A stretch of 64,000 nucleotides of DNA from Excoecaria cochinchinensis (Eukaryota > Streptophyta > Magnoliopsida > Malpighiales > Euphorbiaceae), in assembly GCA_947683425.1 (NCBI GenBank), contig CANTUQ010000112.1, positions 12,539,501 through 12,603,500 of the forward strand, given 5' to 3'. This document shows positions 43,737-56,841 of the stretch, piece after piece. The notes beneath the pieces were generated by a model. That model searched no databases, was not told where the DNA came from, and saw only the letters and a list, made by a program, of their open reading frames with translations. A program made the position numbers and the translations under genes. Position 1 is the stretch's first letter, and every line of letters begins with the position of its first letter.

Positions 43737-45376
43737 TGACCGGTGTCTAGCAAGTGTACTAGATCGGCTAGTAATATAGGGAAATATAGATTAAGACCCT
43801 AAATATCGAACCCAAGGGAAAACTTGTGTCTGCATAAATTGATTTTGAATTTTAGAATGAAATTTGAGTGTGAAAGAGAGAAAAGAAATCCCAGAGTTTA
43901 TATTGATGAAAATATAATTAAATGGAAAACAGATAACTAAATAATCAATGAACAAAAACTAAATAATCTAAATAAATCGTAAATGAAAATTGATAAACAG
44001 TATTTGAGAAAATCAATATTTAAAACAACTTTTACTAGAGGACTATCCACCTTAACTTATTACTGTAATGACATAAATTCTTAAACAATATCAGTGATTA
44101 TGGAAAAACTAGATAAAATTAACCCTGATACATTTTTCAAAATATCTTTCTTAAGTATTAAATTCCCTTATTAAGAACAATTTAACACTTAGCATATAAA
44201 TCTAGTTAAACTCCTAAACATTCATCAAATCTCTATTTAAGAACATTCAATTCCAGTCTATTCTCAGTTCTTACTCTCTTGATATTAACTAATAAAATCA
44301 GCACATAATTACCTCAAAATTAAGAAAATAATCATGCACAGATAATAATAAATTAATCCAAGAACATGCTGATCTATGACGGTGCCTAAATCAATTTTTA
44401 GTTATTAGATCCATAAACCAACAATTAATTCTAACACGATCAAAGATAAGAATATGCTTAAAACTAAGAAATAATCAATTGATATTAAATTTAAAACTCA
44501 ATCAGATCATTACAGTAAAAATCAAGGATTCAAGTATCCTCTAGCAAAAGTAAAGAAATTACTCACGATTCATTTTGAAATTAAAAATACAATCGAAGAG
44601 AAGAAACAAAATCATAGTGTTATAGAAGCTCCCTTAATAATTGTGTACAAAGAGATCACAAGCAGCTTCTTGCTCGTTGAATTTGTTCTCCACAGCTAAA
44701 ACTCAGGAACTGATAAAAACAAAACTAAATTGAAGTAAAAGAAAGATTGTTTTTTCGATCCGATCTGATCCTCCTCCGATCTGGTATTTTTTCTGACTTT
44801 TATTTGGAAAAATTCTATCGGTCGGTAAATGGGAAAAGGATTCTTTTCTTTTTCTTTAGAAGTTTGGTAGATTTTGAATTCGTGAAACGCGGCCAGTTGA
44901 TGAAAAAGTCATAAAAATGCACTGCCGTGTTGATTTTTCCATTTGTGAATGCATGGCCAAGTGAAATTTTGCACTCCCGTGCATTAGGCTAATAGTAGTC
45001 ACTTGGCCAAGTGAGATTTTTGCCTTTGAGTCACTTGGCCAAGTGATGCTTTACTGCTCTTTGAATTTTTAATTGTTTCAAGCATTAATTCAAGTATGGC
45101 AGCTCCTAATTCATCCCCAGCAATGTGTAAATGTGCTTTGTTCCATTCTCTGGCTTCCAAAAATCTAAAAATTACCAAATTGATCCAAAACTTAGCATTC
45201 TTTTCAATTAAATCCTTTTTCCTTTATTTTAATCCTGAAAAATACCAAAATCAACAATTAAACTCTAAAATATAAAATTAACTAATTCAACTATAATTTA
45301 ACCAGATAAACACTAAATTAACCTAATTAAATAAATAAAAACACACTAAAAAACATCATTAATTTCACAATTATCA
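43737..45376 (-). repeat. Athila 5' LTR
   Basis: 1,640 bp, the partner of 35250-36900. Perfect 14-bp palindromes CACTTGGCCAAGTG at 45000-45013 and 45032-45045. The outer end is bounded by ATACT. Confidence 0.92.
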
Positions 45377-45418
45377 ATACTCTAATACATTTTCTTTCTT
45401 CACATTTAGGATTACATC

Positions 45419-46230
45419 ATGAGCATATCACAAATAAACCTCTGTTTAGTATTAAATAATAAGCCGGTTGGCATTAACTATTCCGACTAGATTTTGAAAG
45501 TGAGAATTGTTCTCAAAGCTAAGAAAATCCATTATGTTTTAGATTAAGATCCACCACCACTTCCATCTGTAGATGCCACTTATGAGATCAAAGGCATCTA
45601 TCATAAATACACGGAGGATAGTGAAGTAGCAACATGTGTGATGCTTGGTGCTATGTCCTCACAGCTTCAGAAGACAAGAAAATATGGATGTTAAGACCAT
45701 CTTTTTGCACTTAGAGGAGTTTTTTACTTCTCAAGCTAGGAGTGAGCAATATGTTATTGCTCAAGCTCTCTTTAGTTGCAAAATGGTGGAAGGCACTTCG
45801 GAAGCTACTCATGCATTACAGATGTATAGCTACATTGAGCACCTTGGTAGGTTAGGCTATGTTATATATAATGATATGTACAAAGACTTAATCTTATACT
45901 CGTTGGCTCTAAGTTTTGCACCTTTTGTACTTAACTTCAACATGAACAAGATTTAAGTCACCAGGAGCGAATCAATATGCTCAAGACTACTGATGGATCA
46001 CTTAAGAAGGATCCAAAGTCTATCATGGTAGTCTCTTCTACCTATAAGGGCAAGAAGCAGAAGAAGAATGCAACCAAGGTGCAGCCCAAGCATGGTGGTA
46101 TATCTAAGAAAAAGGCTGCTAAAAAGGACAAGAATCCTATGGGAACTTGCTTCTATTGTGGAAAGGATGGTCACTAGAAGCGGAACTGCGAGTCCTTCTT
46201 AGATTCTCTTAAGGAGAAGAAGAAGGTTGA
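45419..46230 (+). pseudogene. Copia gag, decayed
   Basis: Opens MSISQINLCLVL at an ATG just after a splice-acceptor-like TTCTTCACATTTAG. An early TAG replaces the Trp expected after GINYSD. The frame then reads ILKVRIVLKAKK and, after a frameshift, MDVKTIFLHLEEFF and QALFSCKMVEG. The nucleocapsid zinc knuckle is CFYCGKDGH, then a stop, then KRNC, so CCHC spacing is kept but the frame is broken. This is a typical copia gag (UBN2-type) with several lesions. Confidence 0.75.
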
Positions 46231-46660
46231 AGCTTTAACTCCAGGTATTCATACGATTAAAAATAATACTTATTCTATTACTTCTAGGCAATCTTGGATA
46301 TTAGATACCGAATGTGGATCTCATTTGTGTAATGATCTACAGGGCCTTAAATGCAATAAAAAGGTCAGAAAGGCGGAGATATATTTCTAGTCAACGACTG
46401 GCCAGAACATCTCTACACAAGTTGTTGGGACCTATCACCTACCTCTTTTGAATGGATTAACACTGAAACTGCATAACTATTATTATATTCCAGCTTTATT
46501 TAGGAATATTATTTCATTCAGTTGTTTTATGGATGCCTATGACATTTTTTTCAATAAGGATAAGTGTTGTTCCATTTTTAAGAACAATATATTTTATGCT
46601 AATGCAATTGTCGAGAATGGTATATTTGTTCTTGATTTAAATAAAAAAAGTGCATAATAT
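46231..46660 (+). pseudogene. Copia protease and GAG-pre-integrase region, decayed
   Basis: SWILDTECGSHLC matches the copia protease core, but the catalytic D-T/S-G has become D-T-E. Downstream LKLHNYYYIPALFRNIIS fits the end of protease. A stop lies at about 46390. The frame ends at 46657. Confidence 0.65.
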
Positions 46661-47154
46661 GAATACCAAAAGAATAAAACAAGACAATCTTAATGATTCT
46701 TATTTATGGCGTTGTCATTTAAGCCATAAATGAGAAACACATGATCAAATTATACAAGTCTAGTGATTTGGAATCATTTGATTATGAATCATTTAATACA
46801 TGCGAGTCTTACTTATTAGGCAAAATGACCAAAGTACCCTTTATTGGTAAAGGAGTATGAGCTAATAAGACATTAGACTTAATATATTTAGATGTATGTG
46901 GTCCAATGACTACATATGCTAAAAGAGGCTATTCGTACTTTATAACTTTCATAGATGATTACTCTAGATATGGATACATCTATATAATGAAGTATAAATC
47001 TAAAACTTTTGAAAACTTTAAAGGGTTCAAAAATGAAGTAGAAAAACAACTTGGAAAGAGTATTAAGGCACTGAGATCAGATCGAGGTTGAAAATACTTA
47101 AGTCAAGAGATTTAAAATTATCTTAGAGATAATGGGATCTTATCTCAATGGACT
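46661..47154 (+). pseudogene. Copia integrase, truncated
   Basis: Reads SYLWRCHLSHK and CESYLLGKMTK (decayed zinc-binding region), LDLIYLDVCGPM with the first catalytic Asp, YFITFIDDYSRYGYIY, and ALRSDRG with the second Asp. Four stops are visible. It ends at SQWT, where the chromovirus LTR starts, before the catalytic Glu. RT and RNase H are not seen. Confidence 0.75.
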
Positions 47155-49830
47155 TGTAAAACTCTAAAATCCTGGTTTCGTGAATAGTATTTTTTCGTAT
47201 TGTGAATAATGCTACCCAGGGTGAATAGTATCACATGGAAGCCGTAATGCACTTTTTCGACCATTGAAAAGTACAATTCATGAAAAGTCTGAAGATGTAA
47301 TATAAAGTGAATTTGAATTGAAATAGGGCTTTAAAAGTCAAAAATAAAAATGAGTAGCGGGTTCGGTATGAATAGTGTATTTTGATCCGGTACTTTGACA
47401 AATGTTAAAAAAATTATCTGAGACTTCTGAAAATTTCTCTGAGCATAGAAACCCATTAAAAATGTTAAAATGAAATTTTGAAGATGAAAAATTAAAATAA
47501 AGTTGAGACAGAAAAGTAAAATTTTCACTGGATTAAAAAATTCACTGAAACGTTGTAGTTTTAATCCAAAAATTTATTCACAATTAAAGGAATATTTTTT
47601 CATATTTATGGACATATTTTCACAGAAAAATACATAAAGAAATTTGTAACCAATTGAAAAATGACATGTGGCTTAATTATGGCCCTTAGATTAAATAGTA
47701 CTTGATTTAATCCTAACCATTCAAATTTCACATATATATAAAGTGGAAGATTGCATATTTTTCATGAATTTCTCATCTCTTCCTCTCTCCTTTTGCCCGA
47801 AATTCATGCTTATCTTCTCCTCTACCATTTTTATTCATTGTGCCACTAAAATTAAGTTTAAATCACCCAAAACTTTATCCTTAAGTACTAATTAAGCCTC
47901 CTAGCATCATATGTGAATGATTTTGGTGGAAGAATTGTTAGGAAATTATAAAGAATAAGTAAGGGGAAAAAATCCTCAAATAAGTATAATTTTAAGATTT
48001 TTATGGTTTTGGGTAGAATTAAGTATTAGCATGTGATATAAATGTGGATTTTGATGAAAAGAAGATTTTTTGAATGGAATTCTTTGCCTTGTCAATTCGG
48101 CCTTGGTGAAGAAAAAGAAGAAGAACGGAGAAAAAGCAAGGGAAAAGAAAAGGAAAGGAAAGGCTAAATAATGAGCAAAGGAGAAAGACGCTAGTGGATA
48201 CAACTACTTCTATTTTTTCATATTTTTGATGTGTATGTATGAATATGTGTACTTGAAAAATGTTAGGGTTAATTGAAATTAAATTTATGAAAATGTAATT
48301 GAAGTAGAAATAATGTGTAGGAGATGTTAAATTGATGAAATAATGAATAGTTAGCAAACTTGCTTTAGAATACACATTATGTAACTACGGGAATTATATT
48401 AAATGCATTAAATTTTAAGGAATTGAAGTTAGATAAATGAGACCAAGGCTAAATAAGTAGAGAAATTAAGCTTAAATGTAAGAAAAGAATATTCTACGAC
48501 TAAAACATGTAATTGGTTGAATTGATGTATGTATGGAACATACGATTTATGTTATGAATAATGCTAAGAAAATGTGTCAAAAGAATAAGTATATGTACAT
48601 GAGTTGAAAAATGCTAATTTAGAAATAACCATTATGTGTAATGGCATGAAACGGTGTAAGAAAGGAAAAGAATATGTATGGTCAATAAAGAAATGAAATG
48701 AGGAATTATTTTTCCCTTAGAATACTGGTAATTAAATCAGAAGTATAGGATATAAATGGCTAGCCATAGGGACACACATTGTGCCTCGCATGTGTAGGCC
48801 AATGGCGATCTACAAACTCACATGAGTTCATGTCAAGCAAGTTCATGGAGTAGGTGATCACTTTTGCATGTTTTTCACCTTTGGGGTCTTTGTGCTGCAT
48901 ATCCAATTCGAGCATTTCTATTGGATACTACTGGGGGCAAAAATTATAATTTTAAGTGACAAGGTGATAAATATGTAATAAGAATGTAAACTAAGGGGGT
49001 AGAATGGTAATTATGCAAACAAAGTAATAATTTGAGGGCAAAATGGTAATTTAAGTGGTAAGATGACAATTTGCTAATAAAACTGTAAACTATGAGGGTA
49101 AAATAGTAAATTTACAATAAATGTGAAATTTGGTGGCAAAACAGTAAATACATGATAAAATTTTATAATAAAGGGTAAAGCCATAATCATGTGATAAAAT
49201 ATGGACAATAAGGGTAAAATCATAATTACATGATAAAATAAGAAAAATAAAGGTAAAATCATAATTATGAGATAAAAAGTAGACTTAAGATATAAGTAGA
49301 AATTTATGATAAAAATCGGGAATAATGGTAAAAAAAATTAAGATTTTAGGGTAAAAACAGTAATTATGAATCAAATTGGGATATTAGTAAAATTATGGAA
49401 ATTACTAAACAGTAAATATATTATTAAAAATAAAATTGTGATTAATTAATGGAAAAAAGGAATTATGGCATAAAATAAAAAAAAAATAATTAGTTATGAA
49501 TGATAATAGAAAGAAATTAAATTTATAAGTTAAATTTTGGAACATAAATTATATATGTATGTTAAAGTGTATGTGTGTGTAATTGCATGTATGTTTATGA
49601 AAAATGCTAGTAGTGTATCTAACACTAAGCAATATAGGTGCTTAGTGCATAAGTACTTGGAGTGGACAGATGAGTCGGAGTAAGTAGGATTTTAAATACA
49701 AAATTTAGAAGATGTAGTCTTAGGAATGTAAAGATTGGATTTTGGACCTTGACATGTATATGTAAGGATTTGCAAATGTAAATATATGAGACCTTATTTA
49801 TGAAAAAGAAGTATTATGTATGTGTGTGTG

Positions 49831-49862
<32 letters not shown>

Positions 49863-50502
49863 AAGTTTAAGAATGTCTGTATTATTATTGGCATATTATG
49901 TGAGGATTACATATGAAATATGATTGTTGTGTTATTAAGCTTATGATGAGATGTTAATGTGCAAATATTGAGATTGCTATGTTGTTGGAGGTTGTTATGG
50001 GTTGAATAATAGATATATTGGGAGTGCAAATATTCAATGTGCAAGAGGGTTGGGAATGTAAAGTTTGGATTTTGGACCTTGGCATATATATGTAAGGATT
50101 TGCACATGTAAATATATGAGACCTTATATATGAAAAAGCAGTATCATGTGTGTGTGTATTGTGTTTATATATATATGTATGTTTGTGTGTGCATTGCATA
50201 TATATGTGTGTGTGTGTGTGAAGTTTAAGAATGTATGTATTATTGTTGGCATATTATGTGAGGATTGCATATGAAATATGATTGTCGTGTTATTAAGCTT
50301 ATGATGAGATGTTAATGTGCAAATATTGAGATTGTTGTGTCGGTGGAGGTTGTTATGGGTTGAATAATAGATATATTGGGAGTGCAAATATTCAATGTAC
50401 GGGAGGGTTGGGAATGTAAAATTTGGATTTTGGACATTGGCATGTATATGTAAGGATTTACACATGTAAATATATGAGACCTTATTTATGAAAAAGAAGT
50501 AT

Positions 50503-50535
<33 letters not shown>

Positions 50536-51036
50536 TGTGTATATATATGTGTGAGTGTGTGTGTGTGTGTGTATTGTGTATATATATGTGTGAGTGTGTG
50601 TGAAGTTTAAGAATGTATGTATTATTGTTGGCATATTATGTGAGGATTGCATATGAAATATGATTGTCGTGTTATTAGGCTTATGATCAGATGTTAATGT
50701 GCAATTGTTGAGATTGCTGTGTTGTTGGAGGTTGTTATGGGTTGAATAATAGATATATTGGGAGTGCAAATATTCAATGTGCAGAGTTAAGAGTTAGTGC
50801 AGCCGTTATGCTGCCAAAATCTTTTTACCAAATGAATAGTGACTCAACGTAAATTAATTCGTTACATGCATGTCGAATTGTCGAATTAAAAAAAAATTAC
50901 CCACCAACTTAACAAAGAATATATTGTATGGTTATAAATTAAGGATATATTTAAGGATATAATTCAACAAAAAATAAGAATTAAGCCGTATGTTATACTC
51001 GGTACTCATTTTAATTTATAGGTATAGGGTATTACA
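47155..51036 (+). repeat. Chromovirus 5' LTR, 3.9 kb
   Basis: Starts directly after the copia segment ATGGACT and ends GGTATTACA before the primer-binding site. A TATA box (TATATATAAAG) lies at about 47733-47742, only 580 bases in, so most of the LTR would be transcribed R/U5. Contains CACTAAGCAATATAGGTGCTTAG (49624-49646), the stem-like motif common to related LTRs, and a ~350-bp tandem repeat. The start shares GTGAATAGT...CCAGGGTGAATAGT with the complement of the solo LTR end at 58606, so they are one family. Confidence 0.7.
49723..50782. repeat. 330-372-bp tandem triplication in the chromovirus LTR
   Basis: GGAATGTAAA(G/A) followed by TTTGGATTTTGGAC begins at 49723, 50053 and 50411. Each unit carries GTAAGGATTT, a TG microsatellite of different length, TTGGCATATTATGTGAGGAT, ATGTTAATGTGCAA, and a final GGGAGTGCAAATATTCAATG. 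Unit length differences come largely from the TG tract. Confidence 0.9.
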
Positions 51037-51042
51037 ATTTAG

Positions 51043-51054
51043 TAGTATTAGAGC
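51043..51054 (+). other. Chromovirus primer-binding site, decayed
   Basis: TAGTATTAGAGC compares with TGGTATCAGAGC, the initiator-Met tRNA complement, with one G-to-A and one C-to-T change, six bases after the LTR end. Confidence 0.65.
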
Positions 51055-54000
51055 AGATTTAGGCGATTCTAAAATCGGAGGGTATTTTTGTAACACCTTT
51101 CGATCATTATATTGTATGCACGGTGGTCGGTTAATTCGGATGTTACATCAGGGCTAAGGTCACAAGATTATGCAACACTAGAGAGTTCGGTAATTTTTTT
51201 TTTTTTAGACCTCAATGACATTTATAAACAAATAACAATATAACAGTACCACAATCCATACATGACTCTATTAAAAATCTACAAGTACACACAAACCATA
51301 AACCTGTTCAGACGTAAATTTTAAAATTATCCATTACGATCATATACATACCATGCCTACTTATCTATCTTTGCTTTCCATCACTCTTTTCGATCATCAG
51401 CAAAGCCTCGGCCATCTCAATTCTTCTACCTTTCATAACCTGCGCTCAGTTATATCACTACGAGTTAAGCATTAAAATATCCAGTGGTTGATACATATCC
51501 CAAACTTTCCATTCTATAATTACAGACATCCACACACAAGCATACTGGTTTTATATATACTAAGTAGACATCATTCCTACCAGTACACTTACTTAATCTA
51601 TATTTTATCTTAATGTCTTTATAGTATTCTTTCAATTTACCCAATTAATGCTATGCCCATGTCTGTAGTTATTACCATATTTTTAACTGTATTTCGGTAC
51701 TCTTATCTGACTTACTAGCATTATAACCATTAGTTTCATCAGCATTAAACCTAATATTCGCACTTTTATCATGACTTTACCTTTATAAACAATATCATTG
51801 TTATTATCGTTTTCATTTCGTTAATATTCCTACTACTGCCTTGCACTTCTTTTATTTTCTATTATAGTCTACATGTTCCTTCATAATCTCGCTATCTATA
51901 CTCATACCTACCCGCTTATTTAACGCATTCATTGCCATTAGCATTTTTATCACTAATATTATTACTATTGACATTGTCCTCATTTTCTTACCTTACTAAT
52001 ATTATCATCATAATCATTAACACTGCTTACTATCAATTGTTAGTATTTCAAACTGATATTATTATTATTATTATTATTAACATCATTAACGGTAATATCT
52101 TGTTTTGCTAACAACCCATTCAATTTCTTAAACTAAATTCTTTGGACATAGGTTTGGGTCTCCCAACGTTCTCCGATCAGTCCCATGTCCCTCTTGCATG
52201 TGCATAGTTATATTATATTTTCATATAACCTTATCACTAATTTATTAATTTAATCACATTTTTATAACTCTTCCAATTATCCATTACATCCTTATTACTT
52301 ATGTTATTCATGACAAATAACATTTTTATTATTATTTTATTTTATTTAATCACTTACTTTCTATATTAGCATTATTAACTTTGCATTTGTTAATTTCAAA
52401 CATTAATATTCATTTATCCACTAGTACAACTATTAGTTGCATTTGTTAGGACCATTGATAACATTATTAATCACATTATTTTCGTTACTAGCATCATCAA
52501 TAATATTATAACTATCATTATAACTATTATTACCATTTACACAAACTTTAACATTTATTTCATTATTATTATTATTATTATTATTATTAGACTTATATAA
52601 AAATTTTAATGCAATTATTTACCATTCTATTATTCGATTTTACATTTTAAACGTTACCTTATAACTTACACGGTCAAATTACAATTTAATACCTATATTT
52701 TCATTTATTTACGGTTATACCCTTCATTGTCCATCAGTTACTATTTTGCCAATACTTAATTATTTTTCACTCTTATTCCATTCTTTGACGTGTATAATTT
52801 CCAATTAACCCTTGCATCCCACTTTTACACTTAATTACACTTTGAACCTTTATTTTATCCTTTCCATACTTTATTACACAATTATCAATCTTCTTTAACA
52901 ATTATACCTATTAATTATAATTCTTATTAAATTACCACTTAATCCTTTTTATTAGGTATATTATGGGCAATTTAAACTTTAGTCCTTTAGTTTCATTGAA
53001 GTTATGGTTTTATCCTTCATTTTCACTATAATTACAATTATGCCATTTCTTATCTACTTTCACACTAATTTCATGACTTATCATGCAAAATTTTCATTTA
53101 GTCCCTAAATGTCATTTTTATACCAAATTACCTTTTTAGTCCTTATGTTATTATCATTTTACCTAATTTATCATTTGGTCACTTATTTCTTTATTTTTAC
53201 CCTTTATATCTCAATCTTTTTCATAATTACCATTTTACCCCCATTTCTTTTACATCTTTGCAATGTAGTCCTTTTTCACTGCATTTTCTTTCATTAGTGG
53301 CTATTCACTCATTTTAATTCAATTTCATTATTTTTCCCCTACTATCAATCTAGTAGTTAATTCTGAACCGAAAATGTAGGATAAAATACTGAAGAGTGAC
53401 CTCGAAGGACCACCCGTATCACTGTCACTGTTCATTGTCATTATCACTAGAGCATTGCAATCACTGGGCACTATAATCATTGTATCACTATGGTGGACCG
53501 TCATTGGCCTACCGATGCAAGTCGCCATGACTCGCTACCGCTGTATAGGCGTTCCTATGGTTATCCAACTATATCCTGAACTAGATTTAACTACTAGTCT
53601 ACTAAGGGCAATTTCATTTACATTACTTTTCAATGAATATAGTTATACATCATGTCATATACCATGCCATCTCATTAATACTTACATTTTTATCCGTGAT
53701 CCACATTTATTTGGATGCCAACATGCCATATATTTATTTTCATATCCTTAAACATACACTTTTAGTTACGTATACACTTATCTTTAATATCATTCCATAT
53801 CAATTTTCTTTTTCAATAATTAGGTTGGCACATTACATAAAATCCCTGATACATTACTTACACACTATTCAGCCATGCATCTTTCATTTCATATTTTCTT
53901 CTCTTTTTTAATTCCAATTTTTATGTTACTAATTATTTATTTTTAACTTACATACACTATTGTTTTGCTTTAGATATACATTTTCTATATTTTTCCACTT

Positions 54001-56107
54001 TAAACATATTATACTTCTATACTAACATTTATTCCATTAAATTCTTAAAATTCCCATTAATTTAATACATACTCAATTTTAGCTCTATATCAATTCCAAA
54101 GCAAAATTTTCATTAAATTATCGATTTATTTTATTTCCTAACCAATACTTAATTTGGCCATCAAGTTGCCAACCTTACACTCAATTTCTTTTTCCTCTAA
54201 TTTCAATTACATACCACTTAGTAAATATTTCTAATTCCATTTATGCCTTTATTTCACCTAAAAGTAATATATTCCATAATTTTCACCTAAATTATATTCA
54301 ATTAAACTCTAATAAATTTCAATAAATTAATATACAATCAAAATTCCATTTTATATTCATTTTCATGTCTTTCATTATTAAATTAACAAATTATACACTA
54401 ATATACCTTACTAAAGCATTCGACCAAGGTATTATTTTTACTTCTAAATTTATCCTTTCCTCATTTATTATTAATTCCATTCTCATTTATCTTTAATTCC
54501 ATTATTTCTTGCACTAATTGATATAATCCTATAATTATCCTTCATTATTCATTAAAATATACCATGATATACCCTTGTATACCACTTGGCCTCACTTAGG
54601 GATTTTATACCAAATTGATTCTTTATATTTTAATCACTTTAATCTTCATTTTTAAGCTTCATTAGTATGTCTATAAAGTTACATTTAACTATGCAAGCAT
54701 AAAACACACATATACATAATATACATACACTTAAATTCACACAAAATCAATGGAAATCAAGGGATATTGTATCCACTAACCTTGAATTCTTGTCCTTCAA
54801 TATCTACTCGTCATTTTCTTTATCTTTTCCACTTGAAATCACTTTCTCCTTCTTACTTCCTACTATGGCCAAATATACCACCATGAGAATCCCTCAATTT
54901 CTTTCTTCCATAATTCAATTAAACTACATAATAATAATCACTGCCCTCAAATTTACCTATAGAATTAATTAAATCAATTTATTATAGCCAAAATCACTTG
55001 CTTGATTTTCATATCCTTGATTTCTTCCACTTCTTTCAACTCAAATGAACACTAGAGATGCTTACCAATGAAAAGAAGGGTTGTCTAACGGCACTAATTG
55101 TACCTTAAATGGAATATTGTGTCAATGGCATAATAGGATACAAAAGTGACTGGAATAGGTATAAGACTAAGTGTGCATGAGGATGTAATTGAAGGAATTA
55201 AAAGTTGCTTGTAAGAAAGAATTAAGTGAGGGATATAAAGGAGATTTGCCAAAGGACTTAAGTGGATATTTGGTGGGGAAGTGAGTGCAATCCACATGTG
55301 GAATGCACCTCTTGCCAACAACCCTCCTTTATGTAATATATAGATGGAGAGAGAGGCAGAATTGGGCATTAGTGGTTTACCTCAGTCCGGCCATTCTTCT
55401 TTTCCTATTTCTGTATTTCTTTCTTCTTCATCTTATGGAATTTAGCTTCTTCTTCTTTAATTGAATTCAAGAGGTTGATTTGGATTGGTTTGAAGAAGTA
55501 TTGAAGGTTAGGCCAAGAAGGTAAGTAGGGTTGATAGTTTGTGTATATCTTCTTCACCCCTTTTCTGTTTTGGATTAAGTAGCTTGTGTCATGGACTAAG
55601 TGTATGCGTCTTGATTGATTGTGTAAGAATTATTGGACAAAAGGAAGGCTAAAGGCAAGGAGAAGGTCTAGATAGTGAGAGGGTTCAGCAAGCTACATTT
55701 TGAGAGGTTTGGGATTATATGTGCTATGTGTTAACCTTGCTTAAGTGATGTGTATGTGTTGTTTAGTTTGGAATTAAAATGTATAATTGAAGTATGAATG
55801 TGTGGTTTGAGAAATTGAGTGTGATTATGTGTTATTTGATGGAAAGCATAATTGAAGTGTGCAATTGATGGGTGATGAGTTATTGAATATTGAACAATAG
55901 CAATGAGCATAGTAAGTGGACAAGCATGAACCCTAATTTAGAAGATGTGAATGATAATTAGTGTGATTATTGGCATGTTTATTGCATATAGACATATGAA
56001 CTAAGTGTATATTGTATAGTTATATGTGGGTTGTGTTATTGTGTTGGTGTTAAATTAAAAGGCATGTTCATGATATGTATAGGGAGGATTGTAAGTGTGC
56101 TGTTGAG

Positions 56108-56138
56108 CACAGCTGTGTTTTGGCAAAACACAGCTGTG
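56108..56138. repeat. 31-base perfect inverted repeat
   Basis: Two 15-base arms (CACAGCTGTGTTTTG and its complement) are separated by a single G. Each arm also contains the 10-bp palindrome CACAGCTGTG. It lies inside the nested solo LTR, just before the 74-bp repeat array. Confidence 0.9.
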
Positions 56139-56157
56139 TATTGGCATTTTTGCATAG

Positions 56158-56430
56158 GTCACAGTGATAAGCAATCTGGTTGCCACCATGAGATATGCAA
56201 GGATTGCATTCTGTCCGGATAAGGTTAGTATGTCACGGTGCCAAGCATTTTGGTTACCACCGTGAGATACCCTGATTTGCATTCTGCTTGAAATTTGGAG
56301 GTATGTCACGGTCATAATCAAAGTGATTGTCACCGTGAGGTGCTCTCAAATGTATTCTGTTTTGGTAATTCTGAGCATGTCACGGTCACAACTAAATTGG
56401 TTATCACAATGAGATATTCCCAACATGTGA
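56158..56430. repeat. ~74-bp minisatellite with internal inverted arms, four copies
   Basis: GTCAC(G/A)GT starts at 56158, 56232, 56305 and 56379 (spacing 74, 73, 74). Each unit has GTCACGGT, a 15-20 base spacer, then an ACCGTGAG-type complement, and most end with GCATTCTG. The arms could pair within a unit. Copies are diverged. Confidence 0.85.
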
Positions 56431-56841
56431 TTTTCTTTATTTAGCCTTATCAAATGTTAATCATGATGGTTAATGGGATTCTTATTTAGTTTAACACTCC
56501 TAATTGAGTAAGTTAAGCATGATGAATCATGTTTGCTTATGCGTATAAACATGTGTAATGCGATGTGTATGAACATGTGTAAGCAATACGTATGAACATG
56601 TGTAGGTGATGTGTATGCCCTAGTAATGTATAGTGGATAGAATATATGAACTTTATATTATATTGAGCTATATGATACATGTGTACATAGAATGAAAATG
56701 TAAATGAGAATATGTATATGTTTTGACATGAATAACTGTTATAAGCCTAAAATGTTCAAAAAAGTGGATAGATGGGCATGCCTATAAAGGGTTAGATGTA
56801 TCGCAGCTGCTAGAGTGGCACCGACGGGTGTCTAGATGTTT

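Larger units (their letters stand above)
35250..45376 (-). mobile_element. Athila-type Ty3/gypsy retrotransposon, gag-deleted (TSD ATACT)
   Basis: Two 1.64-1.65 kb LTRs flank a 6.8-kb interior, and ATACT at 35245-35249 is repeated at 45377-45381. On the minus strand the order is 5' LTR (43737-45376), 11 bases of the primer-binding site TGGCGCCGTTG, RT, RNase H, integrase, a non-coding stretch, an Athila-like extra ORF, a polypurine tract, then the 3' LTR (35250-36900). Gag and protease are missing entirely. A hand count gives about 30 substitutions and three small indels between the LTRs, about 2%, so insertion was fairly recent compared with the surrounding elements. It sits in the copia leader. 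Confidence 0.92.
28213..47154 (+). mobile_element. Ty1/copia retrotransposon, 5' LTR to integrase, heavily interrupted
   Basis: The 5' LTR (28213-30225) is followed by a primer-binding site (TGATATCAGAGCC) and a ~2.2-kb leader, then gag, protease and integrase remnants at 45419-47154 on the same strand. A CACTA element (32085-34949) and an Athila element (35250-45376), both with target duplications, are inserted in the leader. The frame is cut within integrase, right where the chromovirus LTR begins at 47155. RT, RNase H and the 3' LTR are not in the window. This is the outermost host of the right-hand nest. I infer it is one element from order and orientation. Confidence 0.65.

Noticed and set aside
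49907..50769. Several minus-strand frames rich in His, Thr and Asn
   Set aside because: They translate the TG microsatellites and the ~350-bp LTR tandem repeat.
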